From NCBI GenBank assembly GCA_963924555.1, contig OZ004583.1, forward strand, positions 1,521,501 to 1,585,500: a DNA stretch of 64,000 bases. Reading direction: 5' to 3'. Both the position numbers and the translations under genes were made by a program. This DNA comes from Crambe crambe (Eukaryota; Porifera; Demospongiae; Poecilosclerida; Crambeidae). This document shows, in pieces, positions 11,788 to 28,797 of this stretch; position 1 is the first letter of the stretch; each line of letters begins with the position of its first letter. The notes under the pieces are model-generated. The model was not told where the DNA came from. It worked only from the letters and a program-made list of their open reading frames with translations, and searched no databases.

Positions 11788-14700
11788 ATGCTTTGTGCAA
11801 AGTTCTGGACAAGGATCCATCTTCCTCTGAGCCCCACCCACTGCGGGCATGGCATTTTTTCCAGGCCTTCTAGCTCTGCTGCTCTGAAGGGGAAAGTTCT
11901 TGCTATTCGTAGAGAGGAGAGCAGTGTGTGGGAAAGAAGAGCTCCTCTTGCTCCAGCACATGTCCAGGCTTTAGTAAAAGACGGGATAAAGGTCAATATT
12001 TAATAATATAATGTGCATTTTGGGGATGACTGTATAATTATTCTCCCTGACACAGAGAGATATGTTTCTCAATTACAGTTATCGACTTTAACTGCTAAAT
12101 ACATCTTAGCTTTGTCCATTGCTATACAGTTCTTTTGCACAGGAAGTCAGGCTGCCATCTATGGGATACTTTTTGCAGATTCTTGCAAGGAGCCAGGCCT
12201 TCTTTCTGTTACACAATTGTGTAGCTTCTGTGGTTAACTGCATGTATGTCTTGGTCTTCCTGGGTCTTTAGAAATCGAAGGAAACAGGAATGAGACTGAA
12301 GTATTTCTACATTTCCTTATGCATGCCATGCAGGTATTAGTGCAACCATCTAATCGTCGGGCCTTTTCCATGCGAGAGTATGAGAAGGAAGGAGCCATCA
12401 TAACTGAGGACATTTCAGGGGCAGATACAATTGTTGGTAAGTGGTAGAGGAGTGAGAAGAGTTGGAGACAATTAACAAAAGGCATTAACAGCCATGTGAC
12501 TTCTATTGAAGTCTTCTTTCGTATACATTAGGTGTAAAGCAACCTCCAATAGAGAACCTGATAGCAGACAAGACCTATGTCTTCTTTTCCCACACCATCA
12601 AGGCACAACCTGACAACATGCCACTGCTGGATGCTGTTCTGGATAAGGTGAGGGCAACTATTCTATTATTGTGGACAGACAATGATATAGCACTACAGCA
12701 TGTTTCCGCACCTTTGCCTTGCAAAGTCAGAGGTCTTAAAACCACAGTTGACACAGTGTACATTGATTTCTTTGAGCTACAGTAGTTTGCAGAACAGTTG
12801 TCATGCATCAGGCAGGGATAGGTGGTGGCTTTGAAGTATTTGTGGCTGGGGAACAATAAAATGTTTTCATAGCCCTATTGTTCTTAGCCACTAGCTACTC
12901 CAGAGCCACTGCCTATCTCTGACTTATGCATGACAACTGTTCTGCAAACTACTGTAGAGAATACCAAAACTACTGTAGAGAATACCAAAACTACTGTAGA
13001 GAATACCAAAACTACTGTAGAGAATACCAAAACTACTGTAGAGAATACCAAAACTACTGTAGAGAATACCAAAACTACTGTAGAGAATACCAAAACTACT
13101 GTAGAGAATACCAAAACTACCAGTTCACCAAATTGTTTTCATTTCAGGGTATTCGATTGGTTGACTATGAGTGCATCTTGGATGAGAATCGCCGCAGGAT
13201 TGTTGCCTTTGGGAAATATGCAGGGGTGTGTGGCATGATCAACATCCTCCATGGACTGGGAATCAGACTGCTAGCCCTTGGACACCACACCCCTTTCATG
13301 GTAGGTGGGATCAGTGGGTGGGATGGGGGTATGTGGCATGATCAAGGGAAAATTGAAGTGGTGAGGCCTTAGCTACATGTAAAATTAGTTGTGACCACGC
13401 AGGTGCAAACAAGCACACCATCTAGGGGGTCTGGGGGCATGCCCCCCCCCCCCCAAGGAAAATCATGGGGCGTCTTATAGATTCAATCTGGGATACAAAT
13501 ACCCTGTGCGCAGAGTCAACCCATGCCAGTGGCTAAAATATTTATCATTGTTTCAGAATCACAGTCATACACCAGCAACATGATTCACTTGATGAATCTT
13601 GCAACAAATGGCCCAAGCTTGAAATGCAACACACACAACTATTACCAGAGGTATAACCTCAGGCTAGAATGTAATTATGCTACAAGTTCCAGGTTTAGAC
13701 AGAGTGTAAAGGATTTGACAATTGTTTTCTACGCCCAGTACTGGGCTGACTGATAGCTGCTCAATAAGCAGATCATGATTCATAAATGGAGGAACCTATT
13801 GGGGGGACAGAGAAGCAGATTTTATGGATAATACCTCTCCAGATCTCTACCTCTATTTGAAGCTACTTACACTTATAGATTATTACTTGCCATGCATGCA
13901 GTAATTGAATTGATCACTACTATCTCATGTACAATACTTGTTAACACTACATGCAATCACTACAGTGTGCCATGTACTGCAAAGATTCAATAAAGGTTCT
14001 TATGCAATCACTACAGTGCCATGTAGTGCAAAGGTTTCAATAAAGTTTTTTTATGACCTCCCTAAGTAAACCTCCCTATTGGTCACCATAAGCAGTTTTC
14101 ACTGTTCTTGTTGTACTTTAGTACATAGGTTCAGCTCACAACTATGCCACGACCATTGCTGCCAAAGCTGCCATTTCTATTCTCGGACGAGAGATCGAGC
14201 ACTCCATGATCCCAGACTCCCTTGGACCAATGATCTTTACCTTCACTGGATCAGGAAATGTTTCACAGGTGACTTAAATATCAGGTATCTTTAACGGTGC
14301 TTCAGGGTTAGTGGGCCACTGTAATGATTAAAAGGGTTCTCCCCCCAATACTTTGAATACTCTGAGAGTAGGGGGTTCCACTGTATTCAATAGGTGTCAT
14401 ATAAAGCCACCACTACAGTAGTTATGGAGAGCTAAAGCTACTATGAATGGGAAGCTTAAAAGTATGAAGAAATAGCCAAAAATGAGTATCTAATGATTAT
14501 TTGATTGCTGTGTCAAGGATGAATGTATTATTATTATCTTCAGGGTGCTCAGGACATCTTTAGGGATCTTCCTCACGAATACGTCTCACCTGATTCCTTG
14601 AAAGATGTGGTGGAAAATGGCGGTGAGTATAATCATGAGTGAAATTTGGGATAAATATCACCTGTGTTGTAGTGAAAATGGCAAATCACACTTGGCATAT

Positions 14701-16361
14701 TGTAGATAATAATTTTAGGGCCTTCTTATCGATCTTGGCAGTCTTCATTCCATCACTGGACACTATACATTATACTAACAGAAACATCAGAAAAGTTCAA
14801 AATGTCACTTGGCTTTTTGATGACATTTGAGAATCAAAATGATTGTGTAGCAGTAGGAATCAAGCATTATGTGGCACAATTCAACAGCTACAAGAAGCAC
14901 AAGCAGGCAGGGCAGGGGGGCAGAAAAAACATTACAGCCCATACTAATGGCATCATAGTAAATTAGGGTGGCTTAGCAATGTGTAACCCAAGGCTACATC
15001 ATAATCATTTCACACACAATACTTTGTTCCAATTATTGGTGAGATAGGTAGTGAATCCTGTATAATTATGACCTGTATTATTATATTGATTTGTTTGCCA
15101 GACACACGCAAGGTGTATGGGACAGTGGTGGACAAGCATGACCACCTGGTGAGGATTGATGGGAGCAAGTACAGCGACCAAGACTTTGCTGCTAACCCCC
15201 ATCTCTACAGAGCCACTTTTAACGAGAAGGTTTGACCTTTAATACTACAATGTAACTTGCAATAGAACCCCCAATCACTCAAAATCCAGTAAAACCTCAG
15301 ATATTTGGAATCATGGTGATGTACATACTGTTGTAGATTTCAAGGTTTTCAAGCAGCACTTCAAAATCACCTACAAAATTTTGTGCCAATCACTGATCCT
15401 TTTCAGTAATCTCTTTTCTCTTTCCCCTCCAGATAGCTCCCTACACGACGTGTCTGGTAAATGGAGTATTTTGGGCCCCTGGAACCCCTCGCTTGATCAC
15501 TAAAAAGGAGTCGCGTGACCTGCACCCCTCGACATTCAACAGTGATGACCTGAAATACCAGGGGGTTCCCCAGCTGCCTCAGAGACTGCTGGCCATTGCT
15601 GACATTTCCAACGATTTCAACGTGAGTTCTCGCCCCTAATTAGGTGGGTGGGGATGCCTTGCCCCTTATTTGGTGGGTGGGGCGTACATCATGTACCTCT
15701 GAGAGAGCGGAAGATAAGTCTTCATTCCTTCTATGCAGGGATCACTTGAATTCGTTACCTTCAACACTACTATTGACAATCCTTTTATCCTCTACAATGC
15801 TCACACTGGGCAGATCTCCAATGAGTAAGTGTTTTACATGCTTCAAACTTAACTAACATACATTATGTGTGTGCTGCTAATAATATTACGCAATGGTGGT
15901 GATTGTTGTTGACTTTTTGCAGTATTTCTGGCAACGGGATCTTGTTCATGTCAGTGGACAACTTACCAGCACAAGTACCTCGTGAGTCCACAGAGTACTT
16001 TGGATCGAAGCTCCTCCCACTCATGCACGACTGTGTGAGTATCAAGGGGGGGGGGGGGGGGGGGGGGGGTGCCTGACATTCTAGCATTATAGTGGAATGT
16101 GGACACACTTTTAGTATATTCTTTATTGAGGTATTTGTCCTCTTTTGGAGTGTCTTAGTATCCTATGATTGTAATTGTACACAGTTGATGTTGAATGGTG
16201 AGCAGAGACTGGCGGATTGCAGAATTGGTGAAGCTGTAAAGAATGCAGTCCTAGCATTCAACGGTGATTTGACGGAGCGTTTCAGCTATATCAGCAGCAT
16301 GCGAGGAGGTGGCACAGAAGACTCACAAAATGGCTCAAATGCACTGAAAGACTTGATGTAA
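11788..16361 (+). CDS. AASS: Lysine-ketoglutarate reductase, monofunctional (N-terminal half of AASS)
   Basis: Eleven in-frame exons give 497 aa: 11788-11991, 12334-12436, 12532-12647, 13148-13300, 14122-14268, 14544-14622, 15102-15229, 15433-15621, 15739-15824, 15923-16034, 16185-16361. The first about 35 residues ([20 protein letters not shown]...) are basic and hydroxylated, like a mitochondrial presequence. Conserved LKR blocks follow: [79 protein letters not shown] and [11 protein letters not shown]. The enzyme condenses lysine and 2-oxoglutarate to saccharopine in mitochondria. In known animals LKR is fused to saccharopine dehydrogenase; here a TAA follows the linker helix ([13 protein letters not shown]...) and SLC35E3 starts 450 bp on. 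The donor of exon 1 (GTCAAT) is weak, though the frame supports it. Confidence 0.92.
12770..13118. repeat. Inverted repeat plus 21-bp minisatellite in LKR intron 3
   Basis: Arms at about 12774-12850 and 12890-12960 are imperfect reverse complements (shared core CATGACAACTGTTCTGCAAA). The right arm runs directly into eight near-identical 21-bp units (ACTACTGTAGAGAATACCAA plus one A) to 13118. The period is divisible by three, so the array stays open on both strands. It lies 30 bp upstream of the exon 4 acceptor. Confidence 0.85.
13301..14121 (+). other. LKR intron 4, no gene seen
   Basis: About 820 bp of AT-rich intron with a short poly-C run (13441-13454) and a duplicated phrase (ATGCAATCACTACAGTG at about 13954 and 14001). 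No coding signal. Confidence 0.6.
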
Positions 16362-16538
16362 ACGTTGACTTAATGATTATAAACCTCATTCCTCATTTTA
16401 TTCAATAGATAATTATTATAATTAATTAAGTGCATATATATATATGCGCATGAAGTACTCACGATCCTTACCTAATTAATGAAGTAAAGACTGCTTGCGA
16501 TCCTTACCTAATTACTACTGAAATCTCAGGCACAGGTT

Positions 16539-16587
16539 TTGTACCGTCGTGTATCTTGATGCCATGGACGATATCAAGAGTCTAAAG
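16539..16587 (+). other. Possible SLC35E3 5' leader exon
   Basis: The stretch ends at a good donor (CTAAAG/GTGAGA). The acceptor TTATAG/GTACTTG at 16752 would join it to the leader in front of the SLC35E3 ATG. It contains a short ATG frame (MDDIKSLK) that would close soon after splicing. No RNA evidence. Confidence 0.35.
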
Positions 16588-16782
16588 GTGAGAGATTCCT
16601 TCCACTTTCCTAGGCCTCTCTATTTATACTGTACCAATGTATGCGTGGCTAACTACCCATAAGTTAGTCGAGGCTCCAGTCCCATTATAAATACAAACTA
16701 CAGCTAGCTAGAAATGGCCACATAAAATATTATAACTACTCTATCGTTATAGGTACTTGAATGAAATAAATAGGACTCCTAG

Positions 16783-19793
<3,011 letters not shown>

Positions 19794-19840
19794 ATTGGAA
19801 TATTCTATTATTTTTAATGCACATGTAGCCAAAATGAAGA

Positions 19841-20025
19841 TAATTATTATATATGTGACAGTCGAGGGTAGAAATCAAACTTTATTCACGTTTTAGTCAA
19901 AGTTTACTTTTGTCGTGACTGATGCTTTACAATAAAAATTTCTGCTTTTCGAACTTTTTTTTTCAAAAGTAGAAAGCGTGAATAAAGTTTGATTTCTACC
20001 CTCGACTGTCACATATATTAATTAT
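19841..20025. mobile_element. Fold-back MITE 3' of SLC35E3
   Basis: About 48-bp, nearly perfect inverted arms: TGTGACAGTCGAGGGTAGAA at the left and its complement at the right, both continuing through a TTTATTCACG core. The loop holds AATAAAA and could supply the SLC35E3 polyadenylation signal. Confidence 0.75.
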
Positions 20026-20189
20026 TTGTTTGAAGTTGATTGGAGATCAGAGAGAGAGAGAGAGAGAGATGCTCGCAGTTAGAATTTTACACTGATAAGC
20101 TTATTCATGATTTTATATGAATATTTAATAGTTGCATATCAAGAAGGGGGTGTGGCTGGATACAATGCTAACTTATCTTTGTTCTGAGT

Positions 20190-20337
20190 ATGGAGAAGAC
20201 CAGTCCACACAGTAAAGAATCTCCAGGTGTAGAGATAGAGCTCAGGTAATTATATAGCTATTTCCAATTCCATGCATGAGATAGAAGCAGAGCTAGCTAG
20301 CAAGCTAATAAAAACTATGCACAGATAACCATAGCTA

Positions 20338-20429
<92 letters not shown>

Positions 20430-23400
20430 ATCAGCCAGCAATAATTGCCTGGTCTCATGCATAATCAGGGTAGAGGGACAGTTTCAACAGATAATAGATA
20501 AGAGATGATCTCACTCTCTCTTCAGATGCTAGGGATACAGGAGAATAGTTTCTTCTTTAAACAGAAGAGGCAGAAGAGATTCCAGCAGCGTCGGGTAAGG
20601 AAATTTGACAACAGCTACTCTCTCTTTGGAGACAAGAGGGAAGGGATTCTACTGTTTCCAGGAGAAAAAGACAACGCAAGTGTGATCACAGGGGGAGGGG
20701 CTAGCATTTGGAGGAATAAGGATAACGGAAGCATCATCACAGCTGGGGGAGTGTGGAGGTCCACAGAGAGCAAATTGGGAGTCACACGTCCTGCAACTGC
20801 AAGTATGATCAATTCAGATAGTGAAACACATTGCAGATGCTTAATCCTGATTAAAGATCAGAGAGAAGTGTCCTGAGTAGAGAAGCGTCCTGATTAGAGA
20901 GGTGTCCTGATTAGAGAGGTGTTCTGAATAGAGAGGTGTCCTGATTAGAGAGGTGTTCTGAATAGAGAGGTGTCCTGATTAGAGAGGTGTCCTGATTAGA
21001 GAGGTGTCCTGATTAGAGAGGTGTCCTGATTAGAGAGGTGTCTTGATTAGGGTGGTGTCCTGATTAGAGAGGTGTCCTGATTAGAGAGGTGTCCTGATTA
21101 GAGAGGTGTCTTGATTAGGGTGGTGTCCTGATTAGAGTGTTGTCCTGATTATAAGATGTGTAGGTTTAATTTTTCAATTGATTATGTCATTATAGCTAAT
21201 GATGTCTAATTTTAGTTACTCACTGTACAGGTAATGGAATTATTTTTTACCGTCTATTTATAGGTCGTAGGGTTTCTCTGGTTGATCCAGCGGTGGTATT
21301 TCCATCAATTGACTTGAGTGGACCAAGATTAGTAACATCAGATCAGCAAGTAGAAGAGGCCAACGAAACTCATTCCATTCTCAGCGAGAAGAAGCTCGAG
21401 TTCTTGCAAGAAGTCGAAGAGAAATCAAGCTCCAGGAAGAAGGTATACAAGTTAGGCTCCATTTGGAATCTAAGTGAAGCAAAATTCGCCTCAAGTGGAA
21501 TTCTGTCTAAACTGAGCAAAGCTTTAGTCATAGTTGAGGAAGACCACTTTGAGGAGATTATCTTGCCAGTAGATCTGGTGAGTGTTCTCTCCCAAAACTA
21601 CGAAGAGCTTGTGATCAATACCGTTATAGAGAAACGAGATTGGCAGACAGACTGCTATCACGATTTCCATTTCCAGTCCAGAAACAAGCATCCTTTTCTC
21701 ACGAACCTTCCCAAGGAACCAGTCCAAGCTGAGAACGCAGCAGCAGCACTCAGTTCTGTTATAGCTAATCAACAAGAAGAAAAGGTCTCAAAGAAACCAG
21801 CTCAAAGCAACAGTAACAAGAGAGGAAAGAGAGTCAGAATGAGTACAGAAGCTAAGGAGGATCCTGACAAGTTCAGGTCTCGGCCCCAAACGGCTAGAAG
21901 CATTGCATCCAATTTTTCCTTCAAATCGGACTTATCAGAGGATGGCAAGGAGTCTACGTTCACCTCTGACTTGGATCGCCTGCCTCCCGAGCTTCTACGT
22001 CCAGGCATCCTCCAGTACAGACGGGAAAGCACAAGGCCAAAGATAACCAGTAAGACACCGCAGACAAGGAGGGAGAAAGCTCGAAATCTACTCAAGGAGA
22101 GAGATGAGCAATTGAAGAGAGTAAAAAGTGAGGAAATGCAAACGTTTATAATACTTCATGGCATAATAGTGGTTGGAGCAAATCATAGAATTCTAGAATC
22201 CATTAATTTTAGTTACCCTTGGGCTTAACTATCTTTCCCCACCAGCATAGTAGTCATGTTTGGACTGACCTTATCAGTTATACAGAGTTGGCTGCCTTTT
22301 ATTGCATCATCATTATTTTTATGTTTCCAAACATCCACTAGCCAAAGTCCGACCACCCTCAGCAAAGGGGATGAAGGAGAAGAGACCAGCCACAGCCAAG
22401 GGGACCAAGGAGAAGAGACCAGCCACAGCCAGGCAGACTAGCCGTACTCTCCATGAGGACTCTGAAGATGCAGGTAAAACTAGCAACATAGTGCTAGTGC
22501 TATCACCATAGGGTCTTCCCCTTTATGCATTTTATCATGCAGGATATTATGAGTGTAGGGTTCATTTATTACACAGGGTTTCCCCCTTTAGAACCTTTAT
22601 AGGGGGTTTCCCCTTTGCATTACATTGATTGGGAAATTCTCACAGGAGAAATAAGCTTTCACATTCTTTAATAAGGAATAATTTCCCACTGAATGGTTGT
22701 CCCAAATGATAACAGTTGGGCTACCATCTGACTATTATGTATGGACTTAGAGTTCAATTATGCATCAACAGTAAGCAACTAGTTAATGGAATAGTCATAG
22801 TTCAGTTCCTGCTCTGTGTTGGAGTAATACTCTTCTGCATACTTGTGTTCATTGGAGGGCTCATCCCTCTCTCGGTACTTATAGCCCCTGGCAATACACG
22901 CATACGTGATGAGAGTTAGCAACCCGATGGCTATGTTTATAAGGTAGTAGCAAAACCCGCAACTTGGGAAGGAATACGGCCAGGATAGGGAAAATGGCAG
23001 TGTCAGTAAAGTTGCCATTAACTGAAAGAGTCCCTTGATGGCATACCACAGTCCGATTAGCATCCCCTTCATGGAGTGAGGGCTCTGGGAACAGATGAAC
23101 TCGAAGGAACCAATGTAGATCAGCATGTTCGAGAGAGCCGAGAGGGTGTGTTGCAGTATCAGAGACGTGGTAGCTTGGAAAGGAGTAAGTAGCTGAAATA
23201 ATGACGTGTCATTTTCATTCGTTTGGAACATGCATGGAATTGAGGTGTTCTTGGAATGGACCACTGTGTCCACAGTGAAAGTGACGATTAGGGACATTAT
23301 AACCAAAAGCATACCGATTCCCATTCTTTTCAGCATCCCTGGAATGTAGTAGGAGACGAAGGGACGGATGAGGCAAACGTAGAGAGGAATAAAAATTATA

Positions 23401-26400
23401 ACCAGCAGAGGAGAAAGCAGATTGCTATTAATCAGGACATGGGGTAGGTCAGTGTGTCTATCATCACCGAGACTCAAATTTGGACTACTATGGTCAGGTT
23501 CGAGGTTGTATGAATGAAATGGATGGTATGGGATATTGTGCTTGGCATATACCGAAAACATGGAACATGCGGCAAACTTCAAGAAAAAAACTGGCCCAAA
23601 GCTGAAAAGCACTCGGACTATACCGAAAAAGGTTTTCACATCTTCTACCTCTTCCGTTGTAAATGGTCCCCCGTATTTACTCTTGCCGAGGTCCAAGCCC
23701 GAGGGTAACTTGTCTTCGCAGTAAGTGAAGGCACTGCGGTGAATTGGGATCTTGTGATGCAGGCCAAACTTAGTGACCCTGTAGACTAATTTGTAGGGAT
23801 TGACTCTTCCGGGTTCGATATGAAACCATCTCTGTCTGTGACGAGCCACACACAGAGAAATAATAACAAAAATACTCACTAACAAAGGAAGAAGAAGGAG
23901 CATGGAGATCCCAGTGATGACATATGGATTGATGCCATTTTTATGGTGGTGTACACTGAAGTGTAAGATCATCTCTGACACAAGATTACCAATATGATAG
24001 ACCCACACAAACCAGTGTATGAAGAGGCTTTGGTCCTCTCCTGGTGAGTCATGGAGTTGGTCCATGCCGAATGGAACCACGTTGGCAGCAAAACCTGTTT
24101 TACCGACAAGCAAGATTGATCCAACTGTACCGGTTATGCCAGCACCGATGTAGTAGGCTTTGTCGTTGAAATTCAGTATCATCAACGTCACTCCAACTAA
24201 AGCAAACATCATTGTTGACAACACAATGTGCAAACTGCTGATCACAATCTTATAACGGCCAAATTTATTATCTGCCAAATATCCAGCGAATGGGAAGAAG
24301 CAGTGTATGAGAGAGGCAACTCCATAGTAAGAGATCAAAGTAGTCTCTTCTTTGATGTAAGGGTGAGGGCTGAACACCATTTGGCTAGTAAATTTCACCG
24401 CAAAGCTCCAAAAGAGGATCAATAGTGCTGATTCCGAAGTGATGCATTTGCGAGTGGTACGGTACCTCAGTGCCAGCACTGACCACTGAAAAAAAGGTCT
24501 CTTCTCTATCAGAGGACTGACTTCTCCCTCTTTTCCCTGTGAAGCAGGTTGTTCACTGCTGGATCGGTCAATATGATCCTCCATAGCTAAAATATGGCTA
24601 GCTTCCTTGAACACTGGTTGTAGCTACAAATGAAAAAGCTGCTCAATTTTATACACTAACTATGGTAACTAGCTAGCTGAATGTTTTGGAAACTTGAAAA
24701 GTCCCATTATGGAAGTTTCAATTACAATCTTTGCACTCTAATCCTCCCCCTTCGTACACACATGTGACAAAAAAAGAAGTATTTCTCTGGGGGAACTTAA
24801 TACATCTTTTTTTTCACATGTACGTACGTACGAAGGGGGAGGATTAGAGTGCAAACATTGTAATTGAAACTTTCATAATGGGACTTTTCAAGTTTACAAA
24901 ACATTCAGCTAGCTAGTTACCATCTTATCACATGATGTCATATCACATGATGTAGACATATTATGTATGCATGGACAAAATTAATGCAGATAGTAAACAA
25001 TTTAGCTAGATCCTTAGAGTCATTTAGGGAGTATTATGCTCCTCTCTCATTTGAATGTCCTTCATAATTATGAATTATTATTTTAGCTATTATATTTTTC
25101 AGCACTATACTCACAGCCAAAAACCACCATCAACTTTTCTGTGGAGAAAACAACTGAGAAAAATCAAAGTAAGTCGTCAAAATTCAATACAATGAAACCG
25201 GCTTACTGTGTCCAGCTAGGGAGGAAGAGTGGTCTCTTTGAGGAAAGTTGAAATAGCTGGAATAGGTGTTGTTGGGACATGGTGGAGTGGCCTTAATAGA
25301 GAGGGTGTTCTCATTACAGGGTGTAGCTAACTAGTTACTTTTAATATGCATGGATAAAAAAAAGTTAGCATTTTTTCCCTTCATTTTTTGACTTCATCAC
25401 ATGACTGTCACATGATATTGACTTGCTTGCAGATTGGTTGGTACATCCTGGGGGTGCAGAGGATCCCGAGTCCCATACCCTCAGAATGTGGGAAAAGAAA
25501 CTCAGGGAATTACACAGGAAGAGGTATGATCTGCATAAATTATCCTCTCTCCCCTTCCCTCCCACCCCTACATCCTTTTCTCCCTCACTCCCTCTCCTCC
25601 TCCCCCTACATCCTTTTCTCCTTCACTCCCTCCCCTTCCTCCCGCCCCTCCTCCCCTCCCCCTACATCCTTCACTCCCTCCCCTCCCTCCCCTTCCTCCC
25701 CCTTCCATCCTCCCCTCCCCTCCCCTCCCCTCCCCTCCTCCCCCTCCCCCCTCCCTCAATGAAGAATTATTTTGCCCTTTCTATAGGGAAGAGGCCAGTT
25801 TCATGGATAAGCAGAGGGGAGCAACCAAATCGCTGGTTGTGAAATTCTACAGCGACCCCCGGATCAGGACGTTGCGTGTTAAGCACCATCGAGCATTAAC
25901 AGTTCCCCTTCCAGCCTTCTTTAAGAAGCTGCCTCCCAGCATGGGTAGTTTTTCATCACATGTTGCGAATGAAGCTTTGATGATAGGGGAGGGCATGAAA
26001 CTGTTTGTGCTGACATTACCCGATGGATCGGGGCACTGCAGGTAAAGACAAGGGGGTGCACAGGTAGGGGGAGGGAGGGAGAGATGGAGGGAATGGAGGG
26101 ATGGAGGGACAGAAGGGGTGGTGGAAGGAAGATAGTGAGAGATTGTAGGCATGCATGGAGAGAGGAAATGAAGCAGATCAATGATTTCCTGCACAGTACT
26201 AATGGGGATAGCTAGCTACACTGCAGTTTAAGAGGCACCACAATCTCAGGATAGCTGTGGAAATTATCTGTTATTCTATCATATCAAAGTTACATGTCTG
26301 GACGTCAAGCTATAAGTTTGAGTCGCTGTGACAGCTCTGGTCCCCTGAGAGGAAGTAAGGGTCTTTACACCCTCGTCTTTGACGACGTGGAGGGCTCACC

Positions 26401-28765
26401 ACTCCTTGGGTACTTCACTCCCACGGGAAGAGCCTGCTGTTACTACTCCAATGGAGCCATTCATATGCTGTCCAATAGGAAAGGAGGTTCCCTTTTTGAT
26501 CAGGTGGGTTTTCATGTGATAGTCACATGACTGATAGTCACATGATAGAAAACTCTGTAGTAACTAAATTAGCTAATGTATCGTAATAGTCACATGATAG
26601 CAAACTCTGTGGTAACCAAATCAACAATACATGTATGTGGGTTAGAGATGCTTGCTGCATTCATCACCTCTTGCACAGGATGGTCATGTGATCAGAGAGT
26701 GGGAGTGGCCACCTTCGAAACTGAACCTGCCGGTCTCCATCTCGTTCCATTTGAATGTCCATATTTCTTTTCGCTGTACCAGTCAGACTAACATGGACCT
26801 ACGAGTCTCCGTCAAGGGGCAGGGGTACAAGTTCTCCGTGGGACCACTGCTGGAAGATTTACAAGAATTTCAAAAGACATCTGTATGACAATTATTTTAC
26901 TATCACTGTACATAATGTAGCTATGCGAGAATGACGCCCAAATTTAGCAACACAAGCCAACATAATCAGCCAAGAAACCAAATCTCATTTTTCAGAAATT
27001 CAGGCGTATAAATCCAAAAATTAAATGGCATACGTAGGTAAACTCTCAGCATGATTGACTGCATGTTTTTTGTTTGTTTGTTTTTTTCTTCTAGGACTTA
27101 GCAGAAGGAGATATGCAATCGGGAGCACACTTCATCTCTAAGGCAGCAAAGGTGAGTTAGAGGTACAACTGTAGCAGAGCTTCAGTTACGTAATTAAGAA
27201 TCTGCGTGTCCTGATAAGTCATTGATGTCCTGAATGATCAAATCATTGGGCAATATTGACTGGAAAATGTCCTGTGTCCTACTCACTGTTACCAGCAGCT
27301 GCTATAGGGGCTGCTGCTATGGCTACAAATAAATCTGTCACATGAAGAGATTGTTAGCTAAATTCATTGTGCCATATAATATATATATATATACACACTG
27401 TTACAGATTCGCTCCAGGGGAGGTAGCACGAGTGAAACAGAGTCTGTCTCAGGAAAAACAAGAAGAAAGAAGTCACATAGAGTAAGGAGTTATGATATTA
27501 CAACAGATCGAACTGTACAGTAGCTAACTAGCTAGTTAGTAATGTTTCCACTGTTCTCAATGTCAGCTTGTGTGGCTCCTTCTTCACTTGCAGGATCACT
27601 TCAAGTACATATCAGAGGATGAAGACTCACAGGTAAATGGATCTTTACCAAGTCTCCTAGCAAAGGGTGAGAAGTTCTCCAAACAGCTTGAGACCTTCCA
27701 TGGCAAAATCCACACCCTTGTCAACGATTGGATGAATTATTACTGCGAAAAAATGGGTATTGATAAACCCGACTCTCCCTCCTCCCGACCGGCATCTCGG
27801 GCTGGTGGTGCTCAACGCGGGTACTCATCTTATCAGGGAAGATTAGTCAAGAGTTCCATGAGTTATGCCACAGGTAGCCACTTATATCAATGGGTTCATT
27901 CAAAAAAACTGTCTTGGTATGTAGGTATGTCACATCCTCCTTCCATTCAGAAGTTACGCCACACCCGCTCCTTGACACACCCTCTTGTCTCCCGCCAAAG
28001 TTCCCGTGCTGCCAGTCCCCTTGTTCCCTTCAAGTTTGACCCCGCAGGAGGTGTTGAGGATGACACAGCAGACTCACCACGCACTTTCTCTCCTTTTCCT
28101 TCCCTTCGGCCACCCACTCCACTGGACCGGTGAGCCACATGATGACTCATTAAGGTTGCACTTTGCACTTTGTTCGTGGAAGATAAGTCTTTGCTTGTTT
28201 GATAGACATGAACTTTGTTCATAAAAGGAACCCTGTATCGATTGTCTTTGTAAAATCCATGCCACATTGGACTGAGCTTGTGCATTAAGGAACAGAACAA
28301 TTAATTTTGTTCATGAATGTCTTGATATCAAAGATGAAAAGCAGCTAGCTTTGTGGTATTTATTAAAAGCACACTTTGATAAATTCTAGCCTCAAGTCAA
28401 TACAATAAAGAAAAGATAGCTACACAATGTTTTTATTGTGTTTGAGAAGAAATTTTGACTTCCTGACTGTGACATGGTCTTGGTCCAAACATCCTGTCCT
28501 TGTATTTTTATCTTACTCTTGTGCAGGGTACAGCGTCCACTGTCAAATGAGCTTCACAGCAAACCATTCAGGGTTGGCAAAGCCAAGCCAGCTGCGAGAA
28601 CCAGCATTAGACCAGGCACTGGCTGCCCAGTGTATCCTTCATTTCATTAAGGAAGGATGGGGGGCTTCAAACTTTGGGTATTTCCATGCTTTAAGGGGAA
28701 GGGGTGTGTTTCAAGGGAAGAAGGATTTTCGTGCTTCAGCAGTTATACATAAGCTTCAAGGGGAA

Positions 28766-28797
<32 letters not shown>

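Noticed and set aside
13523-13753. 76-codon frame in LKR intron 4
   Set aside because: No conserved content, and LKR exons 4 and 5 are contiguous by family pattern.
25524-25786. Pro-Ser-rich and Gly-rich frames
   Set aside because: They come from a CCCTCC-type low-complexity intron between two well-defined exons of the C3orf20-like gene.
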